Part shown: piece by piece, positions 33,101-43,317 of the stretch
Numbering within the stretch: position 1 is the stretch's first letter
How the letters are laid out: every line of letters begins with the position of its first letter
From: Triglochin maritima
Lineage: Eukaryota > Streptophyta > Magnoliopsida > Alismatales > Juncaginaceae
Reading direction: 5' to 3'
Assembly (NCBI GenBank): GCA_963682175.1
Contig: OY821789.1
Coordinates: 6,448,001 to 6,512,000 of the forward strand
DNA: 64,000 nt
Program-made: the position numbers and the translations under genes
The notes under the pieces: model-generated
What the model was told of the DNA's origin: nothing
Seen by the model: only the letters and a program-made list of their open reading frames with translations
Databases searched by the model: none

Positions 33101-34723
33101 CTGAAGGGTGTGCATGCAAAACACCCAATTGCATAAATTGGATCAATTCATGGACTTAAATTTCACCTTCAGGAGCTGAAAGTCGGCTCTACACTTTCTA
33201 GAACTAATAAGAGGAACTACGCAGCAGAGCAGACAAGTCCAGCACTCCAGACCCAAACTCACCAAAAACTAGCGCAAACTCCACTCCAACTCTAAGTCCC
33301 CAATGGACGGCCCAGATGACGCCGTCGAGGCCGCGGAGGCCCTCATCCTGCGTTGGAACTCCTCGTCCTCCTCTGACCGGATGCTGTTCGACAGCCACGA
33401 CCGCTCCACCTCCGACCTCTACCTCGACGCCATCAACGAGATCCGCCGCCGCTCCCTCCCCAACTCGCTCCAGATCGCCATGGCCAGACTCGGGGACGAG
33501 TTCCGTCACATCCGCTTACACAGAACCGGCTTGAACCGGACGGTTCGACTGGCCGGTCCGGTCCCGTGTTCATAACCATACTTAAAACGATTCAATTTTA
33601 AGTGAAAGAGTTCACAACGTAAAGTTGGGTACGGAGTCGAGACTTGGCAAAATGAACGGCCCGGACTTTATGTCCGGCCTGTTAAAGGAAACGGACGGGC
33701 CGGACCGGGTCGGCCCGCTAGGTTCGTTTGTTTTGGGACAAAACTAGACATCAAGTAGGCATGGCAAAACTAATGGGCCGGGCGCCTCCGGGGCAGCTTT
33801 ATTCACATGCCTTACTGTTCAAAGCATATTTCCAGATGGGTACTTCAACTATACGCGACAGAAAATCACGATTTAAACGGGACAGAAGAGTAATAGTCGC
33901 CGTACGCAGCGTTTACCTATTTAACCTCTTAAAATAGAATTGGATTTTTTGCAGATTAGTACCTACATGTTTGAACTAGAGAGTTCGAATTCGAATTTCC
34001 AATGAGAACTACTATTCGTCGCTCCAAAATTACTTAAATCGTCCCAACAAATTACTATTTTACCCTTCAGAAACTTAAAAAAAAAATTTTTAGAGGGAGG
34101 CGTCTGCCGGAGCCGCCTCCCCATAGGAGGGAGGCGGCTCCGGCAGACGCCTCCCCCTAAACAATTTTTTTTTAAAGTTTCTGAAGGACAAAATGATAAT
34201 TTATTGGGACGATTTAAGTAATTTTGGGTCGATGAATAGCAATTCAGTTTCCAATTCCATTGTAAAAATGTAAAGGATCAAAGAAAGACTGCCATAGGTA
34301 GTTATTTCTTCTTTTTTATCTTGGTTTTGTAGCATTTTTTTGTTGCATATAGTTTAAGCCTCTATTGAAAGTGAAAGTATTCTCAAATCAAACATATGTT
34401 ACATACCTAGTAAGGAACTGAACGACAGGTTGGGATGTGAGTATGGGCGACCGGTCCCCGTCGGCAATGCGTTGAACATCGGGCTGCATGTCCTCATAAG
34501 TGATCAATGGAACCTTTTCCTTGAAGGTTTTGACATCTGTGGCCACATCAAGCCCCAACCTCTTCAGGTACTCTGTCTCGCCATTTCGGGCAAGAATCTC
34601 CTCCAACACCTTCTCTTGCACACTCCCCGCTTCCTCCATTATTTCTTCTATGAATTTCAGCTTCTCCACGTCCGCCGGACGGAGATGCTCCGGCAGTTGG
34701 AATATTCTCGAACCTGTGGCCAT
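30134..34723 (-). CDS. GH3: GH3-family acyl-acid amido synthetase (probable IAA-amido synthetase), copy C
   Basis: Four exons join into an open frame: 34723-34407, 32419-32318, 32231-31525 and 30780-30134. They total 1773 bp, 590 codons plus stop, the usual GH3 size. All introns are GT-AG. GH3 enzymes adenylate a hormone acid and couple it to an amino acid in the cytosol. The adenylation motifs are present: [13 protein letters not shown] across the exon 1/2 junction, [11 protein letters not shown] in exon 3, and [11 protein letters not shown] in exon 4. Other typical blocks are [28 protein letters not shown] and [10 protein letters not shown]. The set resembles group II auxin-conjugating members more than jasmonate-type members; substrate is inferred. 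Exon 3 has a second donor 6 bp downstream, at 31519, that keeps frame. Intron 1 (1987 bp) carries a Pack-type element and a fold-back MITE. Copies A and B on the same strand are its broken paralogues. Confidence 0.9.
32795..32999. mobile_element. MITE X, copy 2, nested in the Pack-type element
   Basis: A 205-bp copy of the element at 20153-20356, with CTCTAGTGAGCC near the left end and GGCTCACTAGAGC near the right end, again flanked by TA-rich DNA. Because it lies inside another element, its presence in intron 1 of both GH3 copies is better explained by two insertions than by descent. Confidence 0.78.
33303..33520 (+). pseudogene. EXO70 exocyst subunit, captured N-terminal fragment
   Basis: The frame opens [20 protein letters not shown], continues [20 protein letters not shown] and EIRRRSLPN, and reaches [11 protein letters not shown]. 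This is the pattern of a plant EXO70 N-terminus: an AE-LI-RW block, the Y-L-A-D-I-R block and the RLEDEFRHI-like block. After FRHI the frame runs into the right terminal repeat of the transposon and stops at 33573. Codon use is GC-rich compared with the surrounding intron. Full EXO70 proteins are over 600 aa, so this cannot work in the exocyst; a short chimeric product is possible only if it is transcribed. Confidence 0.7.
34004..34247. mobile_element. fold-back MITE with GC-rich hairpin centre, GH3 intron 1
   Basis: Almost the whole 244 bp is an inverted repeat: the arms share CCAAAATTACTTAAATCGTC and CTTCAGAAACTT, and the centre (34097-34161) pairs GGAGGCGTCTGCCGGAGCCG with its complement. 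An 8-bp direct repeat TTTCCAAT flanks it (33996-34003 and 34248-34255). The termini are shared with the elements at 22490-24425 and 35312-36146, so it is the smallest member of that family. Confidence 0.85.
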
Positions 34724-34796
34724 TTTATCAAACGGAGCAGTATGTAAGTTGGAGGACTGGAGGAGCCGAGAAGTATTGTTCGGAATGGTTGTGGGT

Positions 34797-34840
34797 TAAA
34801 TAGATAAGAACTTCGAGTTATGTGGATTACACTGCCGACA
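34797..34840 (-). promoter_or_regulatory. possible GH3 copy C promoter elements
   Basis: On the minus strand a TATTTAA box lies about 75 bp upstream of the start codon (34797-34803), and a TGTCGG at 34840-34835, about 115 bp upstream. TGTCGG is a known high-affinity auxin response factor site, and GH3 genes are classic auxin-induced genes. A single hexamer is weak evidence. Confidence 0.3.
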
Positions 34841-35149
34841 AGAACTTCGGGCATGTCGCCAAGTGTATCCAATTATTATTATAAAAATATTTGAAAAGGA
34901 AGGTTCGTGGATAATATTTAGCGTGAACCTTTTCCAGCAGAAAAATTTACTAGCATTAGCAAATATAGCAACCAATCATGCCCCTTGGATCAGTTTCCAT
35001 TTCAAGTTTATGCATATAATAATAATATTTTACCCAAAAAATTGCATGGTGTTCATATTATATCTGAAATATTACTGATTCGCAAAATATTATACCCTTG
35101 ATTTAGTTTTTATATTTTGCCATTTTCTAGGTCGCATGGCAAAATTATC
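34841..35149. other. GH3 copy C upstream region
   Basis: AT-rich sequence without a gene. Apart from the elements just described I see no further regulatory motif I could defend. Confidence 0.4.
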
Positions 35150-36990
35150 ATGAATAATACTACACTCTTAATCAAGACAATTCTCCCAGAAGACCGAAAT
35201 GAGATCCAATAAGTCCATGTTCCCGTAAAGTTTATCACCATCAACATCAAGACGCCAAGGGACATATAACAAACAACAAAACTTGCAAAAACTTGTACAT
35301 ACGAAACATGTTTTTTGTTATTCGTCGGAAAATTACTTAAATTGTCCGTATGAATTATCGTTTTGTCATTATCTCATTTCTACTCATATATCTCGACATT
35401 TCACTCTACTATCACTTCTCTCTCTTCATCTTCCTCTCATAATTATAAAAAACAATGTTTTGGAGGTCAGGAAATTAGCCAACAGACGCTCCAGCGTACT
35501 CGAATTTGATAAATTGTCTAAATTTTTTTAATAAAAAAATGTCTTAGACACCCTTATTTTTTTTAATAAAAATTTTAAAAATAATACGGTGTGTTATCTC
35601 AAATAATTTCAGGTTGCGTTCCAACTTTTTATTATTAATATGGTGGATTACAGTGATGTTTTTTGTAAGTTGGGAATTTTTTTGGATATTGAAATTGTTG
35701 GATTTAGAAAATTTTAAATTTTTATCATTTACAAAAAAACTCATTGTAATCTCACTTCTTACCAACAAAATCTTGCAACGGAACCTCAAATAATTTGAGA
35801 TAACACACCGTATAAATCTAAGATTTTTTTTTTTTTGAACGAGCGTCTTAGCCAGACCACTTCCCCCATGGTTGTGGCGTCTGTCCGTCTGGATAAAGCG
35901 TCTCCCCCATGGGGGTGTTTTACCTAGACGTTCGACCCGATTTTTTTTCTTTTCTCAACTTACTTCACCGGATCCAAATGTTTCACCAGACATTTTCGGA
36001 GTATTGGTACTGGTAAAGTGAGAAAAACGTAAACAAAATCATTAGTTTAAGAGACGGACGAAATTAATATTAAATGAATTGTGAATGACAAAATGATGAT
36101 TAGACGGACAATTTAAGTAATTTTGGGACTACGAACGGTAGTTCATTTTCTTATTACGACATTTTGAACTATTTAAGTTCCTTTCTGTGTCTACATAAGT
36201 CCTGACGTCCACGTTCCTACGAAAGCAAAGTGTATCCAGTGTCTACGTATGTCCTGACGTCAACGCCCCCAAACGGAAGCAAAACCCGCTTGTGACTCAC
36301 TATTACTAATTTTCTGATAGTAATAAGTTTTGCCTAGGTGACTTTTCATACTTGAACTTTCAAACCGTCACTTACTACTCTTTTAACTTTGGTTTTGAAA
36401 TACGTTACACCATGAACTTAAAATATCCCTTAATTTTCTGATAGTAATAAGTTTTTGCCAAGGTGACTTTATATGCTTTAACTTTCAAACGGTCACTTAC
36501 TACTCTTTTAACTTTGGTTTTGGAACACGTTGCACCGTGAACTAAAGTTATCAAGTACAATACTACACTCTTAATCAAGACAAGTCGGGGCGGGCCGAAA
36601 AGAGATCCAGTAAGTCCAAGTTCCCCGGAAATTTTATCACCATCAACATCAAGACACAAAGGGAAGAACATCTTCCATGACAAATAACAAAAATCAAACC
36701 TTGCAAAAACTTCTGCATAGCAAACGTGCACGTTTCTTATTGTTGATTTCAACTGTTTCGGGTTGCAGAAAAATATGGGAGGTGGGATTACGACATTTTG
36801 AACTATATAAGCTCCTTTCTGTGTCTACGTAAGTCCTGACGTCCACGTTCCAGCGAGAGCAAAGTATATCCATTGTCTACGTATGTCCTAACGATCAACC
36901 CTCCAACGGAAGCAAAACCCGCTCGTGACTCACAATTACTAATTGCCATTAATTTTTCGCCCACGTGACTTTATACCTTTAAACTTGGAA
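35150..36990. repeat. tandem duplication of non-coding unit A-B
   Basis: Block A (AATACTACACTCTTAATCAA, then a phrase with TTATCACCATCAACATCAAG) is at about 35154-35310 and 36560-36730. Block B (TTTTGAACTAT, then GTGTCTACATAAGTCCTGAC and AACGGAAGCAAAACCCGC) is at about 36168-36420 and 36790-36985. A shorter piece with ACTACTCTTTTAACTTTGG is also repeated inside (36376 and 36500). The first A and B are separated by the element at 35312-36146, while the second A and B are almost contiguous. Confidence 0.75.
35312..36146. mobile_element. MULE-like palindromic element
   Basis: The ends TTATTCGTCGGAAAATTACTT and, inverted at the right, CCAAAATTACTTAAATTGTC match the fold-back MITE termini. The middle is an inverted repeat: ACGGTGTGTTATCTCAAATA at 35586 pairs with its complement near 35808, each followed by the start of the same MULE reading frame (GTGGATTACAGTGATG at 35643; degraded on the other strand). 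A GC-rich block with GGCGTC/GACGCT words lies at 35840-35940, and CACCAGACATTTTCG at 35983 matches the left part of the 22490 element in inverted form. Confidence 0.65.
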
Positions 36991-37274
36991 AACGATTAGT
37001 GGACGCTAGCGTTCGGGACGCACGCTTATGTGGTCAGCCCAGTCAGCAGACGCGTTTGAGTTGGCAGTCTCCACAGAAAAAGTTTATTTTTTATTTTATT
37101 TCTCGTTTCATACAAATGTCTACATCCCTCCATCCCTCATTAATGCGTCTCAAATCACTCATTTTCCATGAACATTTTGGCTCTCCTACACAGCACATGA
37201 GACTTGTTATAAATCTCAACATGCGTCTTCCTTTTTCTTCCCTTCTCTTCTGTGGTCCTACCTCTGTGCTTTGA

Positions 37275-37506
37275 TGGAAATCGTTCATGTGTCTTTCCAA
37301 GTGGAGCAGCCGACAAACGTTCCTAAGGAGGGGATGTTTTCCCCTCTTTCGAAGAAGCCCAAACATTTTACGTTGCTTATGCCGATTCTTGTGGTTTTTG
37401 TGTTAAGAAAAGGCATCACACCCGTTTGTTTGCTACCTCTGCGTCAGGTGTTAATGTGCTGGAACGAGATGCAATGGTGTCAAAGCTTCCGAGGATTTTG
37501 GCGTGA
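37275..37506 (+). pseudogene. FAR1-type DNA-binding domain fragment
   Basis: The first frame gives EQPTNVPKEGM. After a frameshift at about 37338 the next frame gives FPSFEEAQTFYVAYADSCGF, then CVKKRHHTRLFA, and stops at 37506. The order P-x-x-GM-F-SF-EA-FY-YA-GF-V-K is that of the FAR1 N-terminal domain found in FHY3/FAR1 proteins and in Mutator-like transposases. Nothing of the transposase core follows, so this is a captured or decayed fragment. Confidence 0.65.
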
Positions 37507-38019
37507 TGTTCTACTGTTAAAAGTTCAATCAGAAAGTTCTATGCTTTTGCGTATAATTCCACATATACAACAAACAAGACCAAAGTCATCCTTAAGAATA
37601 TAGGAATGATCACATTCTTCTTCATTTTCTTCATGTACAGCAGTTGTATGTCTGTTCGGAATAAGAAGTCAGTCTGTTCGGAATATGTTGTGTGTCTGTT
37701 CGGAATAAGAAGTCTGTCTGTTCGGATTAAGTGCTGTGTATGTTCGGAATACTTTCTGTTCCATTTCTGCACAAATTTTTCAACAAAATCTGGACAAATT
37801 TTTTTTACAAAAACTGGACAAACTTTTTACATAAACAAGACAAGTTTTCTACATAAACAAGACAATCTTTCTACATAAATAATACAAACTTTCTGTTCCA
37901 TTTCTGGACACACTTTCTATGCTTTTGCGTGTAATTCCACATATACAACAAACAAGACCAAAGTCATCCTTAAAAATGTAGGAATGATCACATTCTTCTT
38001 CATTTTCTTCATGTATAAC

Positions 38020-38690
38020 AGTTGTATGTCAGTTCGGAATAAGAAGTCTATATGTTCGGAATATGTTGTGTGTCTGTTCGGATTAAGTTGTGCGTCTGTT
38101 CGGAATAAGAAGTGTGTATGTTCGGAATATGTTGTGTGTCTGTTCGGAATAAGAAGTTTGTCTGTTCGGAATAAGAAGTCTTTCTGTTCGGAATAAGAAG
38201 TCTGTCTGTTTGGATTAAGTTGTGCGTCTGTTCGGAATAAGAAGTTTGTCTGTTCGGAATATGTTGTGTGTCTGTTCGGATTAAGTTGTGCGTCTGTTCG
38301 GAATAAGAAGTTTGTCTGTTCGGAATATGTTGTTTGTCTGTTCGAAATATGTTGTGTGTCTGTTCGGAATAAGAAGTCTGTCTGTTCGGAATAAGAAGTC
38401 TTTCTGTTCGGAATAAGAAGTATGTCTGTTCGGAATAAGTAGTCTGTCTGTTCGGAATATGTTGTGTGTCTGTTCGGATTAAGTTATGTGTCTGTTCGGA
38501 TTAAGTTGTGTGTCTATTCGGAATATGTTGTGTGTCTGTTTGGAATATGTTGTGTGTCTGTTCGGATTAAGTTGTGTGTCTGTTCGGAATAAGAAGTCTG
38601 TCTGTTCGGATTAAGTGGTGCGTCTGTTCGGAATAAGAAGACTGTCTGTTCGGAATATGTTGTGTGTCTGTTTGGATTAAGTTGATCCAA
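38020..38690. repeat. 22-bp minisatellite (CTGTTCGGAATAAGAAGTCTGT-type units)
   Basis: About 30 units follow one another, each containing TCTGTTCGGAAT or TCTGTTCGGATT. The tails fall into a few classes (AAGAAGT, ATGTTGTGT, AAGTTGTG). A first short block of five units lies at about 37650-37750. Frames on both strands stay open across it only because 22 is not a multiple of 3 and the unit lacks stops in some phases. Confidence 0.92.
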
Positions 38691-38919
38691 CCTAAAAGTT
38701 AAAAATAATATTTTATTATGATAAGTCTGGACTCTGCACGAATAAAGGGTCTGCACGCTGTCCTAGGGTCTGCACTATCTGTGTATTGGGAAAAGAATCG
38801 TTCAACCTAAAGAACCGGCGTTTTTAAGAAGACCAAAGCACGTGAAGAGAAATTTTGCTGACTGGACGCTGACTCAACACGTCCACGTAAGGCGCGTCCG
38901 TGACGCCCGCGTCCGTGTA

Positions 38920-39069
38920 TAAGGACTCTTTAAACTTTGGTTTGTAAGACGTTTGCACACAGTGAACTTGTATCACTCGTAATCCGTACTCGGGACAAAG
39001 CAATAATCACAAAATTAAAAGTAAGCGAAAAAGAAATATTAACTGAAATAATCAATTCGTTGCCTCAAT

Positions 39070-39100
<31 letters not shown>

Positions 39101-40330
39101 AACTTAAAGTTAAATTCAAAATACAACGCGGAAGGAAGACACAAGAACTCTGAATCCTACTACATAACTACTGAGAGGAGAATGAAAAATACATGAAAAC
39201 TGAGTTAAACAGATCAAGTCCACGCGTCCCAAGCACAAGTCACCTTCAGTCACCTACCGCGCCCCACCTACAAACGTAAGTCACGCCTAAGTCTCAAATC
39301 AAGACCCAGTACACCACACCAACTCGACAACGAACAAGGTCTAGCAGTCCCTGACAGCTCACACGGGTCTCGTGTCCCAAGCTGATCACTCACCCAGCGA
39401 AGCCGAGCGTGCACCTTGACCTCACCGTGCATCCAGTCCACAATGCAACACTCAACCCGCTCTCACGGCAGAACTGTCACACGTCCCGAGGTGACCACGC
39501 TCCGAGTCAAGTCAAGTGTGCACCCTCGACAAAACCGCGCATCTGGCCCACAAGGCAACACCCTACTCCAACCACGCGTCTGAGCCCGTGAGCAACGCTC
39601 CCAAACGGTCACCTGTCACAATGCTGGTGAGCTAACTAGTTCCGCATCCGGCTACGGGGGCCGACCACTCGCCCGAGCCCGTGAGCAACACTCCCAAACA
39701 GTCACGAGTCACAACGTAAGTGGACCCTTCCCGAACCGCCACAACCACTAGGGAAAAGACTCTAACCTCTAGTCATAGATGTCTCACACGTCATCTTCAC
39801 TACTCGACCACACGTCTGAATCCGTTAGCAACACTCCTACGACCACTCGTAACAACGTGGGTGAGCGATCGTTTCCCCGAACCTCTCACAATCTCACCGT
39901 CTCACAAGACAAGGCGTAAAAGCACTTTAACCCTCAACAACACTGGTCCACAACTCCAACAAGGTATAAAGAAAGTAAAGAATAAACAAGACTATAAAAT
40001 CATATAAACAACGTAGTGAAATTATAACTCTAACTCCACAAATCAAGATATAATGGTATAAGTTCAATTTGCCTAAAAGTTCCTTATATTTCACAATTTC
40101 CAAAAGTACAGTGGAAAAACAGTAATTTACCAAATTATACTTCCTTTATTCAAATGCAATTGAATTCAGGGGTTTTCCACAATTAATTCAATTATTAATC
40201 AATTGAACCAATATAATTAAATCCAGGGTTTATTCTGCAATTAATCAAGTTATTAATTTATTCAATCAAATTTTCATAATTTAGAGTTTATTCATCAAAT
40301 TTCCCAATTACAAACATAGTTTACCGAAAC
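38920..40330. other. unassigned, possible old LTR-like sequence
   Basis: A (TA)n run lies at 39071-39095. From 39580 to 39866 a unit with GAGCCCGTGAGCAAC and CTCCCAAAC recurs three times with divergence. The composition (C-rich, many CACGT words) and the tandem units recall the minus-strand gypsy LTR at 43956-45877, so this could be a diverged LTR, but I found no ends. Frames at 39409-39591 and 39720-40007 show no motif. Confidence 0.35.
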
Positions 40331-41479
40331 CATTAAATGCAAGGTTTCTCTGCAAATAACCTAATCTTTAATCAACCCTCCCAATTACAACTAACATGCA
40401 TCACTATTATGCAAAATTCTCAATCCTATCTTCTCCACCCGACAACCCAAAATCCAACTCCGATCGCGGATTCTGGACCTCCGACTGCGCCGTCGCCGCC
40501 AAACTATCGTCGTTGGGTGCAAAGGCCGATGGACACTGCCTCCATGTTGTGGCACGGCTCACGCGGCCGCATGCGCAACTGCAACTCCGGCTGGTCGCAA
40601 GCGGAGTGAGACCACGTGTGACCTCGACCATCCTCCCCAACACCCCCTCCCACCCCCCGACCTCCTAACTCTACACACGAGGGAGGGATGGCGTACCTGG
40701 AAGAAGATGAACACCGGAGAAGGGGGTGATTCCCCTCCTACGCATGAACGCCGAGCTCGCCGGAGGTGGTCGCCTGAGTCGTCGGGGCTGAGGAGAAAGT
40801 AAATAGGGTGAGGGAAAGATGGGTTGCATAGTCACCAAATTTAATGATGTCATTGGTTTGAACGAAGTCAATAAATTTTTGGAACTTTAGTTTCGTAACT
40901 TCCCATCACTTTGGTATTTTGGTGTGGAAGTGAAAGAAGTAATCTTAAATTATAAGGATGTAAAACTATTGAAACTGAGTTTACATAATATTAATAAGTT
41001 TACTACGTACCAAATACTAGAATTTGTTCCGAAGGTGCAACTCCTTTACTTTCGTGTCATTTTTCTACAAAACAATCGGACCATAAAAGGAGCAAATGTA
41101 TATTGACCTATTTTTCTCAACAAATTATTGAAAATTTGTATATGATACATAGTACAATACTGCTGGAAAGCCTATTCGTCCACCATGAACTTCCATTCGA
41201 AAATGAATAATGTTAAAAACTTAAGCATAAACTCTAGAATCTAAATTTAATTTCAAATCCCACATCTAGGTCACATTAAAGGGAAAAACAAAAGCAACAT
41301 ACATCTATGACTACATTCGTAAAGATGCAAGGACTGCCGAAACCTAACATCATTATTTGCAGCTGCATTTGTATTAAAAATATTTTTTTATCCGTTAGCG
41401 ATTTGTCGCAACACTTTTTTTTAATGTTTAATTAAGCACTGCTACAGCTATTATTTTCATCGTTAGATCACAAATAACA
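40331..41479. other. no recognised gene
   Basis: A GC-rich island at about 40440-40680 has overlapping frames on both strands with no family match that I know. The plus frame contains AKLSSLGAKADGHCLHVVAR. The rest is AT-rich. Confidence 0.35.
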
Positions 41480-41911
41480 GCGCCCGGGCTACTTCCGGGC
41501 GCCCTGCACTCTCTCTCTGCCACGTCAGCTTCTCTCTCTGCCACGTCAGCTCACCCAACCCACCAAAAAAAAACCCTTACCCATGCCCAGGCTACCCCCA
41601 CCCACCCTACACTCTCTTTCATCCACATCATTTCTTAATTAAACAAATTTAATTCTCACACATCATTTAACAAAATACATTTTATATAAATCTAATTCTA
41701 ATTACATTATAATTCTATTTTAACTCGAAATATTGCTAATAATTACTGGTAAATCACGAAATTATTATTAAATATTACGGAGTCACGTTACATTTAAGAC
41801 AAACTGAAATAGGAAATATTACACTCAAAGTTAAGAAACAACAGTAAATATTACATAAACTAAAATTTCAAATACTACATTACCAACTACGTTAACCGAT
41901 TTTCAAACAGC

Positions 41912-43211
41912 TCATCGTCCGTAGCGTTGCCATATATGCTCGATTAAATCGTCTTTCAGATCCAAATGTTGGTTCCTGTCACGCACTCGATCTTGATTGA
42001 CAAAAAACTCGTGAATATCCACTATACGATCGGTCGAATACGACGTTTCCTCAGTTGAAGTTCCAGGACGATCTTCCATAAATTCGCGAATATCTCCAAA
42101 ATTAGCATAGCAGTCGCGTTCGTCCTCCACTATCATGTTATGCATGATGATACAAGTTGTCATTATTTTGGACAGAACGTCCTTGCTCCAAGCAAGAGCC
42201 GGGTTTCTGATGATCGCGAACCTCGCTTGCAACACTCCGAAAGCGCGTTCAACATCTTTACGCGTTGTCTCCTGCACTTCAGCAAACAATCTGTGCTTCG
42301 GGGTGTGAGGGTGAAGGATGGATTGGATGAAGGCCGCCCACTGTGGATAAATACCATCAGTAAGATAGTATCCCATATCATATTGAACATCATTTACCTC
42401 ATAATTAACAGGTGGTGTTCGGCCTTCTAGTATGTCGTCGAAAACCGGAGATTGTTGCAGGACGTTCAAGTCATTGCATGAACCCGGTATTCCGAAGAAG
42501 GGGTGTCAGATCCATAAGTCATACGATGTCACCGCCTCAAGGATCAGAGTTGCTTTCCCAGCACGCCCTTCATGTTGTCCCTTCCAAGCAGCTGGGCAGT
42601 TTTTTCCACTCCCAGTGCATACAATCGATACTCCCCATCATACCTGGAAACCCACGTTGCTCACCAACGTAAAGTAGGCGTGCCAAGTCATTTGCAGTTG
42701 GCCGACGTAAATACTCAGGGTCGAAGATGCGAATAACACCTTCACAGAATTTGAGGAGAGCATTTCTGGATGTTGCCGCACTCATTCGTAGGTACTCATC
42801 GATCCCATCAGCGGCAACGCCATATGCTAGCATTCGCATTGCGGCCGTACTTTTTTGTAGACCGGAGATGCTCATCCTACCAGTTGCGTCCGGTGTTCGT
42901 TGGAAGAAGACATCAGATGCTTCGATGGCATTGTGGATGCGCAGGAAGACATGTTTTCTCATCCGAAATCTTGTCCTGAAAAGAGTATCAGAATACACAG
43001 GGTTGTCAGAGAAATATTCGTCTACAAGGCGTCTGTAACCTAGTTCACGATCTCTATCTGGGTTCGTCGTTCTCCTTCGACGCTGTTTAGGACGTGTAGT
43101 CCTTTCGTAAACAACATGTCTGGCTAATTCAATAACACAGTCCATTAGATTTAATGTCTCATTCCAGTTATCATCGTCGGATTGACCGGAGTTTAAACTA
43201 TTATCCGACAA
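41912..43211 (-). pseudogene. PIF/Harbinger (ALP1/HARBI1-like) transposase with one frameshift
   Basis: The first part (43211-42570) starts MSDNSLNSGQSDDDNWNE and reaches GMMGSIDCMHWEWK, the first Asp of the DDE triad. The second part (from about 42600 to 41912) carries ILEAVTSYDLWIWHPFFG, SCNDLNVLQQSP (second Asp), GYYLTDGIYPQWA and RKDVERAFGVLQARFAI (the Glu), and ends DLIEHIWQRYG. So all three catalytic residues are present. The two parts are in different frames because of one extra A in a run of six (42600-42605). Apart from that the gene looks fresh. Such transposases work with a separate Myb-like partner; none is seen here. Confidence 0.9.
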
Positions 43212-43317
43212 TGATGAGAGAAGAAGTTAACAAGTTCAGAAGTTAAGGAAATGTGAGGAATCAGGAGATAGATAGATGTATTTATAGTTGTGAGGGTTTG
43301 GATGTATTTGTTGCACT

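Larger units (their letters stand above)
32683..33579. mobile_element. Pack-type TIR element with captured EXO70 fragment, in GH3 intron 1
   Basis: The left end is ATGGTTTTCAGAACCGAACC and the right end read inward is ATGGTTATGAACACGGGACC, followed in both by CGGAC-rich sequence. A perfect 9-bp repeat ACTTAAAAC flanks it (32674-32682 and 33580-33588), the length typical of Mutator-like elements. Inside are MITE X copy 2 and a plus-strand EXO70 N-terminal piece with what looks like its own 5' leader. It is therefore a nested, gene-capturing element. Confidence 0.72.
36997..38919. mobile_element. TIR element with FAR1 fragment and 22-bp minisatellite
   Basis: The left end has GGACGCTAGCGTTCGGGACG and then CTTATGTGG. 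The right end read inward has GGACGCGGGCGTCACGGACG and CTTACGTGG, giving an inverted repeat of about 40 bp. The flanks on both sides belong to block B of the neighbouring duplication, so the element split that block. The cargo is a FAR1-like N-terminal fragment and a long minisatellite. A 380-bp internal direct duplication (about 37540-37660 and 37918-38040) is also visible. Confidence 0.6.

Noticed and set aside
38020..38690. Possible CRISPR-like array of 22-bp repeats
   Set aside because: The units are directly contiguous without unique spacers and the DNA is plant nuclear; it is a minisatellite.
39409..40007. Two Thr/Pro/Arg-rich frames as genes
   Set aside because: They run over diverged tandem repeats and show no conserved motif.
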